DNA of 64,000 nt from Saprospiraceae bacterium UBA2329 (GTDB taxonomy: Bacteria > Bacteroidota > Bacteroidia > Chitinophagales > Saprospiraceae). The stretch covers positions 9,993 to 73,992 of the forward strand of contig DDUV01000005.1 in the NCBI GenBank assembly GCA_002344975.1. The letters are read 5' to 3'. This document shows positions 50,912 through 59,945 of this stretch, one piece after another. The notes beneath the pieces were generated by a model, which saw only the letters and a program-made list of their open reading frames with translations, was not told the origin of the DNA and searched no databases. The first letter of the stretch is position 1, and every line of letters starts with the position of its first letter. Made by a program: the position numbers and the translations under genes.

Positions 50912-53887
50912 TTAAAACAACCACCTGGCCCCAAACTGGAATTGCCTCGGCGCTCCGGCGTTTTTCTCCACGATGCCCCGCGCTCTGCCGCCCACCTGAA
51001 TCTGGTTGCTTTGGGTGGCGTTGTTGCTGTACCCGCTCAGGTTGACAGTATTGAGGATATTGAAAACATCGGCGCGCAATTCCAATTGGTGTTTGCCCAC
51101 CGGCAGCTTGTATTGCAAACCCAGATCGAACACCTTCGACCAGGGCAGGCGGTCGCTGTTGCGGCTTTCGCCGGGATGGCGGTCGCTGTTGCCCACATAC
51201 GCATCACCGAAGGAGGCGCCGTCGCCGTTGAGGTCGGTAGTGCCGTAGAGCAGTGCGTCGGGGATGCGATTGACGGGCTGCCCGCTTTGCACCAAACCGG
51301 CCAGCGTAACGCCCAGCCCGCCTGTTGGAAACCAACTGAGGATGCCGTTGAAAATATGGCGCCGGTCGTTGATGCTTGGCCCCCACTCGGCCTCAAAGTC
51401 ATTGCCGTCCATGGCGCGGAAGTTGATGTCCTCGGTGTTGTTTTCCAGATACGACAAAGTGTAATTGATGCGCCATGCGAGTTTGCCATCGCCCCGGTCC
51501 TGTTGCAAATTGAAACTTGCGCCATAATACCTGCTCTCGCCTTCGGTTTCGGACATCACCACATTGCGAGCCACGCCGAAAACCTGGCTGCCGTCTATCA
51601 GCGCGTAGCGGCCGTTGATGATGGGGATGGGGCGTGTGGCATCTGCCTCGGCGGGAGTGCGCACCGTTACATTATCCGGGTTGGCAATGGGGTAGGCTGC
51701 TGCGGCGTTGAGGTTGCGCAGGCGGAAGAGATTTTGGGAGCGGTTGTGTACCAAGTCCACATAAAACAGCCGTTTTTCATTCCATTGCAACTGATAGCCC
51801 AGCGCCATTTGCCGGGTGAGCGGGTTGTCGTAGCCATTGGGATTGAGGATGCGGCGTTCGTTGCTGAACACGCCCTCCCGCTGCCCTTGCAGACTCCCGA
51901 AACCAGGCCCTTTCAGGTACTCCACGTTGGCCGTGCTGCCGCTCAGGTTGCCGTCGAAGGTGATGCGGTCTATGTTGGTATCTGTCGGCAGGAGGCCGAG
52001 GGCGACGAATTGCTCCAACTGACGTTTGTAATCTGCCGAGGTCGTATTTTGCTGCAAAGCATCGCTGTAAACGGCATAGAGGATTTTGTCGTAAAAAATG
52101 CCGTAGCCGCCCCGCAGCGAACTGCGCCGCCCCAACTGATAGTTGAAGTTGAAACGAGGCGCGAGGTTGTTCAGGTCGCCTTGCTCGCTGCCGCCTTTGG
52201 AGAGGTTGTCGTAGTCGTAGCGCAGCCCCAGCGTAAGGTTCAGGCGATCAGAGAGGGTAAACTGGTCTTCGAGATAAAGGGACAAAATATTTTGCGTTTT
52301 GCCGAAAGAGGCCGGTCGCAGTTCCACATTGTAATTCAAAACCTGCACATCGGCGGGAATGTCGTTCACATTGAGATTGCTGCCCAGGGCAGATTCCCGG
52401 AGTTGCGAGAGTTGTTGTGCGGTGAGTTTCACGGTGTAATTGCCGTTGACGTTTCCGCCGCCGAGCAAGCCATGACGGGCCGAAACGATGCCGAAACCGC
52501 CCTTCAAGGTGTGGCGACGGGCGTAGTATTTGAATTTTTGCAACAACTGCACCGTGTTTTCCGTGGCGTCGAAAATATAACCCGGATGCCCCAGCACGGC
52601 TACAGCCTGTTCGGACGGATCAAGCACGACGACTTGTGGGCTGCCTTCGTTGGCCGCTCTGCCGTAATTCCAGCGGAAGCGGGCGTACTGAAGATTGGTT
52701 TCTGAACTGAAACGACCGCTCACATAAGTATTTTTGGAGGCCAGCAGCAGGGAATTTCTATCCTGAAAATTGCCGGAGGAGGGAAATCCCACGCCGCCTT
52801 CCAAACCGCCGCCCTGTCGCTCTATGGCTACCATGCCCACATTGGCCCGGATGGAGGAGCGAAATTTGGAACTCCAAATCTGGTCTATTTTACCCGACAG
52901 GTAGGTGAAGCGGTTTTTGCCGCGCACCGTCTCGTTCACGCCGAGGGCAGGCGAGTTCAGGAGGTTGTCTTTCAGGTCGGTGGTATGCTCCAGATTGAGG
53001 TAGTAAAAGGTCTTGTCTTTACGGATGGCGCCGCCGAATCCCAGGCCGGCCTGATAGCGCTGGAAGCCGTCTTTGACAAAATTGCCCGACAGGTCTCGCT
53101 GTGCAAAGGGCGAGCGCGCATCGAGGGCCGGGCCGGGCCGGTTGACGATGAATGCCTCGCCGCTGAACTCATTGCCACCGGAGCGGGTGGTGATGTTGAC
53201 GACGCCGTTGTTGGTCAGGCCGTATTCGGCAGAGTAGTTGTTTGTCAGTACGGTGATGTCTTTGGCAAACCCGACGGGCATGGCAAATTTCTGGCCGCCG
53301 AGGAAGCGTTCATTATTGTCTAACCCGTCAATCAAGTAGCTGGTAAACAAAGGATTGGCGCCGTTGATGCTCACGTTGGGCGCTTCGGGGTAGAAGCCGG
53401 TAGCCTGCGAAACATTGGGCAGGCGATACAGCGCTCGTGTGATGTCTCGTCCTTCAATGGGCAGTGCTTCGATTTCTTTTTTGGAAAGCTCGAAGGAGAC
53501 CTCCGCATCGGTGCGGTTGATTTTGGCGGAGGATGCCGCCCTGACGGTCACTTCTCCCAGAGATACCGTTGTTTCAGAGAGTACCATCTGCACGGTGCGG
53601 TTTTCGTTGGAGCGCAGGTTGATGAGGTCGGATTGGGCGGCCTGATAAGGCAAAAAATCAGGTATCAGTACCCTGTAGCCGTCCACCACGGGCAGCGAGC
53701 GAAAAACGGCCCGGCCCTGAGCGTTGGTTTCTGTGGTTTGTTCAATCCCCCATGTAGCATTTTTCAGTTGAACCGGAGCATTGGCTACCGGCCGGTTTTG
53801 AGGGTCGAGGACGGAAACGGTGAGGTCTTCCTGAGCGAGGAGTGTTGTGACAAAGAGTGTCAGGATCATCCATAAAAAAAGTCGCAT
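50912..53887 (-). CDS. TonB-dependent receptor with carboxypeptidase-regulatory-like N-terminal domain
   Basis: 991 residues. The signal peptide ends near TTLLAQ. Residues about 20-100 form a CarboxypepD_reg-like domain (LTVSVLDPQNRPVANAPVQL). The plug (about 110-240) has IEALPIEGRDITRALYRLP and SINGANPLFTSYLIDGLDN, and a barrel of about 740 residues ends ARWLF. No SusD partner follows. The frame extends to 53941 but the ATG at 53887 gives a proper signal peptide. It lies 87 bases upstream of the binding protein gene on the same strand. Confidence 0.92.
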   Translation of the reverse strand: MRLFLWMILTLFVTTLLAQEDLTVSVLDPQNRPVANAPVQLKNATWGIEQTTETNAQGRAVFRSLPVVDGYRVLIPDFLPYQAAQSDLINLRSNENRTVQMVLSETTVSLGEVTVRAASSAKINRTDAEVSFELSKKEIEALPIEGRDITRALYRLPNVSQATGFYPEAPNVSINGANPLFTSYLIDGLDNNERFLGGQKFAMPVGFAKDITVLTNNYSAEYGLTNNGVVNITTRSGGNEFSGEAFIVNRPGPALDARSPFAQRDLSGNFVKDGFQRYQAGLGFGGAIRKDKTFYYLNLEHTTDLKDNLLNSPALGVNETVRGKNRFTYLSGKIDQIWSSKFRSSIRANVGMVAIERQGGGLEGGVGFPSSGNFQDRNSLLLASKNTYVSGRFSSETNLQYARFRWNYGRAANEGSPQVVVLDPSEQAVAVLGHPGYIFDATENTVQLLQKFKYYARRHTLKGGFGIVSARHGLLGGGNVNGNYTVKLTAQQLSQLRESALGSNLNVNDIPADVQVLNYNVELRPASFGKTQNILSLYLEDQFTLSDRLNLTLGLRYDYDNLSKGGSEQGDLNNLAPRFNFNYQLGRRSSLRGGYGIFYDKILYAVYSDALQQNTTSADYKRQLEQFVALGLLPTDTNIDRITFDGNLSGSTANVEYLKGPGFGSLQGQREGVFSNERRILNPNGYDNPLTRQMALGYQLQWNEKRLFYVDLVHNRSQNLFRLRNLNAAAAYPIANPDNVTVRTPAEADATRPIPIINGRYALIDGSQVFGVARNVVMSETEGESRYYGASFNLQQDRGDGKLAWRINYTLSYLENNTEDINFRAMDGNDFEAEWGPSINDRRHIFNGILSWFPTGGLGVTLAGLVQSGQPVNRIPDALLYGTTDLNGDGASFGDAYVGNSDRHPGESRNSDRLPWSKVFDLGLQYKLPVGKHQLELRADVFNILNTVNLSGYSNNATQSNQIQVGGRARGIVEKNAGAPRQFQFGARWLF

Positions 53888-54196
53888 AAAACGTTGTTTT
53901 TGAGTTTTGTAAGGAAAATAAAAACACAGGCCGGGAGACAAAAACCGGTGCGTCTGTTATTGCAAACACTGCGTACTTGGTGGCGAAGAAAAGTAAAACC
54001 TGACAGGAATCGCGTGAAATTTTTGTAATAATTTGATCGGCCGGAGAGCGTATCGTCGAAAAAAAAGTGAAAACATTTGTCAGGAATGACCAGCTGCCGC
54101 CACCCATTACCGGCAACGGATGCGTGGCACTATGGGATGTTGCGGACTCAATATAAATTTACACATGGTCGTTTTTTTATCTTCAAATCACGAAAA
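53888..54196. other. Divergent upstream region of the receptor and DUF547 genes
   Basis: Near-consensus minus-strand -7 box TACTTTTC at 53995-53988 for the receptor gene, and TATCTTCA near 54178 for the DUF547 gene. No other structure and no gene seen. Confidence 0.4.
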
Positions 54197-54937
54197 ATGT
54201 TCAAAACACTTTCTTTTCTGGTCGTTTTCATGGTGGCTTCCGCCAATCTGGCCGCTCAAAAGCCGGTGCAACACGATATCTGGGACGCGCTGCTCAAAAA
54301 ACATGTGCGCAAAGACGGTTTTGTGGACTACAAGGGCTTTGTGAAAGACAGCGCCCGGCTCAACCAGTATTTGGAGGTCTTGTCGTCGGCGCACCCGCAA
54401 TCATCCTGGTCGAGGGCCGAGCAAATGGCGTACTGGATCAATGCTTACAATGCGTTCACTGTCAAGCTCATCGTGCAACACTATCCGGTGGCAAGCATCA
54501 AAGACATCAAAAAAGGCATCCCATTGGTGAATAGTGTGTGGGATATTAAGTTCATACACATTCAGGACAAAACCTACGACCTGAACAACATTGAGCACGA
54601 CATCCTGCGCCCGCAGTTCAAAGACGCCCGCATACACGCCGCCATCAACTGCGCTTCTTATTCCTGCCCGCGCCTGCACAACGAAGCCTTCACTGCCGCA
54701 AAATTGGAGCAGCAATTGGAGGCCGTCACCCGCAGTTTTGTGAATGATCCGCTGCGCAACAGAATCAAGGCCGACAGAGCCGAGCTTTCCGCTATTTTCA
54801 ATTGGTTCGGCGGCGATTTCAAACGAGACGCAGGCTCCGTGAGAGCGTTTGTCAACAAGTATGCCCAAGTCAAGGTTAAAGACACGGGCAAAATCACTTT
54901 TATAGACTATGACTGGAGCCTCAACGACGTCAAATAA
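54197..54937 (+). CDS. DUF547 exported protein
   Basis: 246 residues, signal peptide ending SANLAAQ. The DUF547 domain spans most of the protein, with GFVDYKGFVKDSARLNQYL, AYWINAYNAFTVKLI and AINCASYSCPRLHNEAF. The conserved NxxNA and Cys-containing SCP motifs suggest a thiol-peptidase-like fold, but activity is unproven. The ATG at 54197 yields the signal peptide. It is divergent from the receptor gene. Confidence 0.85.
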   Translation: MFKTLSFLVVFMVASANLAAQKPVQHDIWDALLKKHVRKDGFVDYKGFVKDSARLNQYLEVLSSAHPQSSWSRAEQMAYWINAYNAFTVKLIVQHYPVASIKDIKKGIPLVNSVWDIKFIHIQDKTYDLNNIEHDILRPQFKDARIHAAINCASYSCPRLHNEAFTAAKLEQQLEAVTRSFVNDPLRNRIKADRAELSAIFNWFGGDFKRDAGSVRAFVNKYAQVKVKDTGKITFIDYDWSLNDVK

Positions 54938-55257
54938 TCCAACACAATAATGCCCGGCAGCAAGACGATGAGGTCTCGAACGCATCCCTGCTGTCTGATG
55001 AACTCGCCAGACGATTGGAACGGCGGATTCTGAAAAAATCAGATGGGCAGGAAGCCCCCTCACAAGGGAAGTAATTTTGTATTGAATAAGTATGAACCCG
55101 AAGCATACCAGTGCTAAAGCATTAACTTTTGAAAAGACCGTGAACCAAGCTAAATGATCGAAAAACCTATGTAAGTAACAAGGATTATTCATGTATTTGG
55201 AAGGGGAAAATTGACCTTAAAGCCATAACTTATTCAATATTTTTTCGCCACAGTTGA

Positions 55258-55289
55258 TTTGTTGCTTTCGCGCAAGCTGATTACTTTTG
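55258..55289 (+). promoter_or_regulatory. Complete Bacteroidota promoter (TTTG - 20 - TACTTTTG)
   Basis: -33 TTTG at 55258-55261, -7 TACTTTTG at 55282-55289, spacer 20. The likely transcript start is near 55296. Confidence 0.7.
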
Positions 55290-55295
55290 TAGCCG

Positions 55296-55407
55296 AAAGA
55301 AAGGAAAAGTCAAAATCCACAGTTGGATCAAGAATTACAAGATTGTTTTCATTTGGTTTTTTGGGGTTATACAAGAGGCAATTCAATAAGGATTGCCTCC
55401 TTTTTTT
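55296..55407 (+). ncRNA. Candidate small RNA or transcription attenuator upstream of mreB
   Basis: Promoter and terminator delimit about 112 bases with no credible coding frame. It could be a free small RNA or a leader where termination controls entry into the mre operon. The 5' end is an estimate from the -7 box. Confidence 0.5.
55375..55407 (+). terminator. Intrinsic terminator in the mreB leader
   Basis: GAGGCAAT (55375-55382) pairs perfectly with ATTGCCTC (55392-55399) around a 9-base loop, then C and seven T's. Confidence 0.85.
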
Positions 55408-55576
55408 GTGCAGGCGCCGAGAAACAAATAAAAACTCCGCGACAATACAACAATCCGAAGAATTTCCGTTCTTTGCGCTGGAAATGAGCGAAGGTCTTGC
55501 TTTTGCCTCATCAGAAACACATTTTGCACGGGAAACAAACCCGGAAGCAGGTATTTAAAACAGGGAAGAACCTTCC

Positions 55577-56608
55577 ATGGGATTATTCAGCTTTTTTCGC
55601 CAGGAATTGGCGATTGACTTAGGGACAGCCAATACGCTCATCATTCAGGATGACAAAGTAGTGGTGGACGAACCGTCCATCGTAGCTATAGACAGAAAAA
55701 CCAACTCGACCATCGCAGTGGGTAAACGGGCTATGCAAATGCACGAAAAAACCCACGAGGACATCAAAACCGTTCGCCCGCTGAAAGATGGCGTCATTGC
55801 CGATTTTCAGGCTGCCGAAAGCATGATCGAAGGCTTGATCGGTATGATCGGCAAGCGGCGCCGATTTTTCTCGCACCTCAAAATGGTCATCTGCATCCCC
55901 TCCGGCATCACCGAAGTGGAAAAACGCGCAGTGTTCGATTCCGCAGACCATGTGGACTCTAAAGAAACTTACCTCATCCATGAGCCTATGGCCGCCGCGC
56001 TGGGCATTGGCCTCAATGTGGAAGAACCGGTAGGCAACATGATTATTGACATTGGGGGCGGCACCACTGAAATTGCAGTCATTGCACTTTCCGGCATCGT
56101 CTGCGACCAGTCCATCCGCATTGCCGGCGACGAACTCACCAACGACATTGTGAGCTACATGAAGCGCCAGCACAATATTCTCATCGGTGAGCGCACTGCC
56201 GAGCAAATCAAAATCAACGTCGGTTCGGCGCTGCCTGAATTGGAAGACGGGCCGGAAGATTATGCCGTGAATGGCCGCGACCTGATGACTGGTATCCCCA
56301 AGCAAATAAAAGTAGGGTACGCCGAAATTGCTCATTGTTTGGACAAGTCTATTGCCAAAATTGAAGATGCCGTACTCAAGGCATTGGAACTGACGCCACC
56401 CGAACTTGCCGCCGATATTTATCTCACGGGTTTGTATCTCACGGGGGGCGGGGCCTTGTTGCGCGGTTTGGACAAGCGGCTTTCTGCCAAAACCAAACTC
56501 AATGTACACATTCCCGAAGACCCTCTGCGCGCAGTAGTGCGCGGCACGGGAATTGCCTTGAAAAATACAGACCGATTCGCCTTCCTCATAGACAGGAGGA
56601 GCGTCTGA
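55577..56608 (+). CDS. mreB: Rod shape-determining protein MreB
   Basis: MreB is a bacterial actin that forms membrane-bound filaments and guides sidewall peptidoglycan synthesis. The actin-fold motifs include AIDLGTANTLI (phosphate 1), MIIDIGGGTTEIAVIAL (phosphate 2) and YLTGGGALLRGLD (adenosine). 343 residues, full length. The N-terminal FFRQELAI may form the short membrane-associating helix. It is the first gene of mreB-mreC-mreD-mrdA-capA. Confidence 0.97.
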   Translation: MGLFSFFRQELAIDLGTANTLIIQDDKVVVDEPSIVAIDRKTNSTIAVGKRAMQMHEKTHEDIKTVRPLKDGVIADFQAAESMIEGLIGMIGKRRRFFSHLKMVICIPSGITEVEKRAVFDSADHVDSKETYLIHEPMAAALGIGLNVEEPVGNMIIDIGGGTTEIAVIALSGIVCDQSIRIAGDELTNDIVSYMKRQHNILIGERTAEQIKINVGSALPELEDGPEDYAVNGRDLMTGIPKQIKVGYAEIAHCLDKSIAKIEDAVLKALELTPPELAADIYLTGLYLTGGGALLRGLDKRLSAKTKLNVHIPEDPLRAVVRGTGIALKNTDRFAFLIDRRSV

Positions 56609-56653
56609 TGCAGCCCTCTGGCGCATCGGCCTCCCGGATAAACTGCAAACGCT

Positions 56654-57556
56654 ATGCGCAACCTGCTCGAATTTCTCGCCAGGTTTGGTGGTTTTTTTCT
56701 GTTTCTGATACTGGAAGCACTCAGTTTTTTTTTGATCGTTCGTTTTGACGACGATAAAAACAGAATTTTCCTCAGTTCTTCCAATGCTGTGGCCGGCTAT
56801 ATGCTCAAAAAGTATGATGCCGTGGCAGACTATTTTTCCCTTCCCGGGGAATTGGATCAGTTGCAAGAAGAAAACAAACGACTGAGGGAGCAGTTGGCCG
56901 AGTCTTATTACGCTCCTGATTACGATGTGGATACGGTTTCGCTTACGGTCAGAACACAGGATTCTATTTACTCTAAAGGCGTAGTTGTGCGAGACACCCT
57001 GCAAAAACAGGATTCTATGGCTACTCAGATATATGCCTACGTAGAGGCCAACGTCATTTCCAACTCCATCAACCGCCGCAACAACACCCTCACCATAGAC
57101 CGGGGCACATCGCAGGGGATAGCGCCAAGAATGGGAGTAATCGGGCCGCAGGGCATCGCCGGCATCGTCAAAACGGTGTCGAAACATTACGCATCGGTAG
57201 TTTCTGTTTTACATTCCGACATCAGCGTATCGGCTACCGTAAAGCATAAAGGCTACTTCGGCGCTTTGGTATGGAACGGCCCTGATCCCAGATACATGCA
57301 ACTGGAGGCCATTCCCAAACATGCCGAAATTGCCGCCGGAGATACCATCGTAACGAGCAGTTTTTCAGGTGTGTTTCCTGCCGGCCTTCTGATTGGCATC
57401 GTAGAGTCGGTCACTCAGAATCCCGGAGATAATTTCCACAACATCAAGGTAGCGCTGGCTTCCGATATGAGTCGTACGGGACGCGTATATGTTGTTCAGA
57501 ATAAATGGCTGGAAGAATATAAGCAGGTACAAAAACAAGAGGAGGACAGGAAATGA
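56654..57556 (+). CDS. mreC: Rod shape-determining protein MreC
   Basis: 300 residues: one membrane helix (about 11-31), a short coiled coil (about 68-88, LDQLQEENKRLREQL) and two periplasmic beta-barrel domains with NRRNNTLTIDRGTSQGI and GDTIVTSSFSGVFPAGLLIG. MreC links MreB filaments with PBP2. It follows mreB by 45 bases and overlaps mreD by 4. Confidence 0.95.
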   Translation: MRNLLEFLARFGGFFLFLILEALSFFLIVRFDDDKNRIFLSSSNAVAGYMLKKYDAVADYFSLPGELDQLQEENKRLREQLAESYYAPDYDVDTVSLTVRTQDSIYSKGVVVRDTLQKQDSMATQIYAYVEANVISNSINRRNNTLTIDRGTSQGIAPRMGVIGPQGIAGIVKTVSKHYASVVSVLHSDISVSATVKHKGYFGALVWNGPDPRYMQLEAIPKHAEIAAGDTIVTSSFSGVFPAGLLIGIVESVTQNPGDNFHNIKVALASDMSRTGRVYVVQNKWLEEYKQVQKQEEDRK

Positions 57557-58074
57557 GCGGCTTAGTCATTACCAACGGCATTCGGTTTTTGATACTTCTG
57601 ATCGTTCAGGTATTGGTACTCAAACGATTGTCGCCGGGCATAGAGTCTTTCAACTACATTCATATCTTATTATATCCGCTTTTTATCCTTTTGTTGCCGC
57701 TGCGCACGCCGCAGGCGTTGACACTGGGGCTATCGTTTATGCTGGGCCTGATGGTGGATGTTTTTTACGATTCGCCGGGGGTTCATGCCGCTGCCAGTGT
57801 TTTTACGGGCTATCTGCGGGGCCTTGTGCTGGGGTACATGGAACCTCGCGGAGGGTACAATGTCAACTTCAGCCCGACGAAAGAGCGCATGGGGTTTCGA
57901 TGGTTTGCTGGATATGCCGCCGTGCTCATGGCCGGGCATCTTTTCTTTTATTTTTCTATGGAAGCCTTTACATTTGCGTACTTTGCAGATACTTTGCTGA
58001 AAACGCTGTTCAGTTTCGTGGTTTCCATGGGATTTGTGCTTGCGGTGATGTTTGTTTTTAATCCGGAGAGTTAG
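57553..58074 (+). CDS. mreD: Rod shape-determining protein MreD
   Basis: 173 residues with five or six membrane helices; conserved LGLSFMLGLMVDVFYDSPGVHA. MreD completes the membrane part of the elongasome. It starts within the mreC stop (ATGA) and ends 5 bases before mrdA. Confidence 0.9.
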   Translation: MSGLVITNGIRFLILLIVQVLVLKRLSPGIESFNYIHILLYPLFILLLPLRTPQALTLGLSFMLGLMVDVFYDSPGVHAAASVFTGYLRGLVLGYMEPRGGYNVNFSPTKERMGFRWFAGYAAVLMAGHLFFYFSMEAFTFAYFADTLLKTLFSFVVSMGFVLAVMFVFNPES

Positions 58075-58079
58075 CCAAA

Positions 58080-59945
58080 ATGTCAGATTTATTCAAAGGG
58101 CGGCAACGGGTCATACAGGCCATTTTTATACTGGCGGCCATTGCGCTGGTAGGGAAAGCCATGCACTTACAGCTTTTTGATGAGGAATTTCGCAAAAAGG
58201 CAGGTGCGGCGGCTGTGGTCAGAGCGCCTCAATATCCGGCGCGGGGCCTCATTTACGATCGCAACGGCAAGCTGCTCATTCACAACAACCCCATTTATGA
58301 CCTGATGGTGACCTACTCCCAGATCAAGCCGGGAATGGACACTTCCCATTTTTGCCAACTGCTGGGCATCACGCCGGAATATTTCAAAGAGAATCTGACA
58401 AAAGACTGGCGCAGCGGGCGGTTTTCCAAAAACGTACCCTTTGTTTTTCTCAGCAAAGTCAGCGCAGAGACTTACGCCCGCTTTCAGGAAAATATGTTCG
58501 ATTTCCCTGGTTTTCAGATGGTTTTGAGAAGCATTCGGGGATATCCACACCAAAATGCCGCCAATGTGTTGGGCTATATTCGAGAAGTGGACAGCCGCGA
58601 CTTAGAAAAATACCCAGGCTTGTATGCTCCCGGCGATTACATCGGCGCGTCGGGCCTGGAAGCATCGTATGAAACCCTGCTGCGCGGCGCCAAGGGCGTC
58701 AGTTACATCCTCAAAGACAATCTGGGGCGCAACATGGGGCCGTACAAAGATGGCCAGTTGGACTCCGCAGCGGTATCCGGCGCCGACCTGATTACTTCAT
58801 TGGACATTGATTTGCAGGCTTATGGCGAGTTGTTGATGCAAAACAAAATCGGCGGTATCATTGCCATAGAACCCTCTACCGGCGAAATTCTGGCGATGGT
58901 CACCTCGGTGTCTTACGATCCCAATTTGCTCACCATCACACAAAAGCGCGGCGTGGCATTTGCCGCCCTCAACCGCGACCCGCTCAAGCCGTTGTTTGAC
59001 AGAACGACGATGGCTCAGTATCCGCCCGGCTCCGTTTTCAAATCCATTCTAGGTCTTATTGCTACCCAGGAAGGCGTGTGGAACATCAATCGAGGCGTAG
59101 GTTGTGGCGGAGGGTATGTCTTAAACGGGCAGCGATTGGTAGGTTGCCACGGCCATCCATATTGCAGCAATCTGGAGATGGCTATCCAGCATTCCTGCAA
59201 CGCTTATTTTGTAACCGTTTACCGGGAACTGATTGATAAATACGGCTTCTACAATCCCGCTAAAGGATTGGACGAGCTGAACGAATACTTGGTTCGCTTT
59301 GGTTTGGGCGCACCCTTAGGCATTGATCTGCCCGGCGAACGTGGCGGCTATTATCCCACCACAGCCTATTACGACAAGACCTACGCCAACAGCGGGGGCA
59401 AGTGGAATTCCGTCTGGATTCGGTCCAACGGCATCGGACAGGGCGAACACCTGATGACCAACGTGCAAATGGCCAATCTGGCGGCGATTATTGCCAATAA
59501 AGGCTATTACATCACGCCGCATTTGCTGAAAGGATTTAAAAGCGGAGGCAGCGAGATACCTGAATTGTACCGCGAAAAGAAAAGCGTCGGCATAGACGCG
59601 CAACATTTTCCCCCGGTTATCAACGGTATGGAAAAAGTGACTATTTCGGGTACGGCGCGCTCGGCCTTCATTCCGCACATTCCCATTTGCGGAAAAACAG
59701 GAACTGCCGAAAACCCGCATGGCAAAGACCACTCTGTATTTTTTGGGTTTGCCCCCAAAGAAAATCCCAAGATTGCCTTTGCCGTGTATGTAGAAAACTC
59801 GGGCTTCGGGGGCACTTACGCAGCGCCCATCGCCAGCCTGATGGTGGAAAAATACCTGACCGACACAATCAGCGCGCCGCGCAAATTTTTAGAAAAACGA
59901 ATGCTCGATGCCAATTTGCTCCAATTCCAGAAAACCAAGCCTTAA
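58080..59945 (+). CDS. mrdA: Penicillin-binding protein 2 (peptidoglycan transpeptidase)
   Basis: 621 residues. An N-terminal membrane anchor (about 10-28) is followed by the pedestal (RGLIYDRNGKLLIHNNP) and the transpeptidase. The SxxK motif is PPGSVFKS (Ser318, Lys321), SxN lies in QHSCNAYF and KTG in GKTGTAEN (about 539-541). It cross-links peptidoglycan during elongation. The expected partner rodA is absent; a CapA-like gene overlaps the 3' end by 38 bases. Confidence 0.95.
   Translation: MSDLFKGRQRVIQAIFILAAIALVGKAMHLQLFDEEFRKKAGAAAVVRAPQYPARGLIYDRNGKLLIHNNPIYDLMVTYSQIKPGMDTSHFCQLLGITPEYFKENLTKDWRSGRFSKNVPFVFLSKVSAETYARFQENMFDFPGFQMVLRSIRGYPHQNAANVLGYIREVDSRDLEKYPGLYAPGDYIGASGLEASYETLLRGAKGVSYILKDNLGRNMGPYKDGQLDSAAVSGADLITSLDIDLQAYGELLMQNKIGGIIAIEPSTGEILAMVTSVSYDPNLLTITQKRGVAFAALNRDPLKPLFDRTTMAQYPPGSVFKSILGLIATQEGVWNINRGVGCGGGYVLNGQRLVGCHGHPYCSNLEMAIQHSCNAYFVTVYRELIDKYGFYNPAKGLDELNEYLVRFGLGAPLGIDLPGERGGYYPTTAYYDKTYANSGGKWNSVWIRSNGIGQGEHLMTNVQMANLAAIIANKGYYITPHLLKGFKSGGSEIPELYREKKSVGIDAQHFPPVINGMEKVTISGTARSAFIPHIPICGKTGTAENPHGKDHSVFFGFAPKENPKIAFAVYVENSGFGGTYAAPIASLMVEKYLTDTISAPRKFLEKRMLDANLLQFQKTKP

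Larger units (their letters stand above)
54938..55576. other. Long leader interval before mreB
   Basis: 639 bases without a supported protein gene. The middle carries a complete promoter (55258-55289) and an intrinsic terminator (55375-55407), enclosing a putative RNA of about 110 bases. The remaining 170 bases before mreB have no exact second promoter. Confidence 0.65.

Noticed and set aside
50942..52705. 587-codon plus-strand frame opposite the TonB receptor
   Set aside because: No domain or signal; the receptor on the minus strand explains the region.
50912..53887. SusC/SusD-type polysaccharide utilisation locus
   Set aside because: The receptor has no SusD neighbour and no glycoside hydrolases; it is followed by an ABC importer.
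49022..54937. Arsenosugar biosynthesis cluster
   Set aside because: Only the TIGR04282-like gene fits; no arsenic methyltransferase is seen and the radical SAM gene lacks recognisable ArsS features.
54938..55074. Open stretch ending ...LLSDELARRLERRILKK.. before TAA 55072-55074
   Set aside because: It looks like a protein C-terminus but has no start of its own and overlaps the DUF547 gene end in another frame; chance openness is likely, a remnant is possible.
55259..55558. 99-codon plus-strand frame in the mreB leader
   Set aside because: It contains the promoter and the terminator hairpin, has odd composition and no family resemblance.
55619..57187. 522-codon minus-strand frame opposite mreB and mreC
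   Set aside because: Spans two well-defined genes on the other strand and their gap; no motif.
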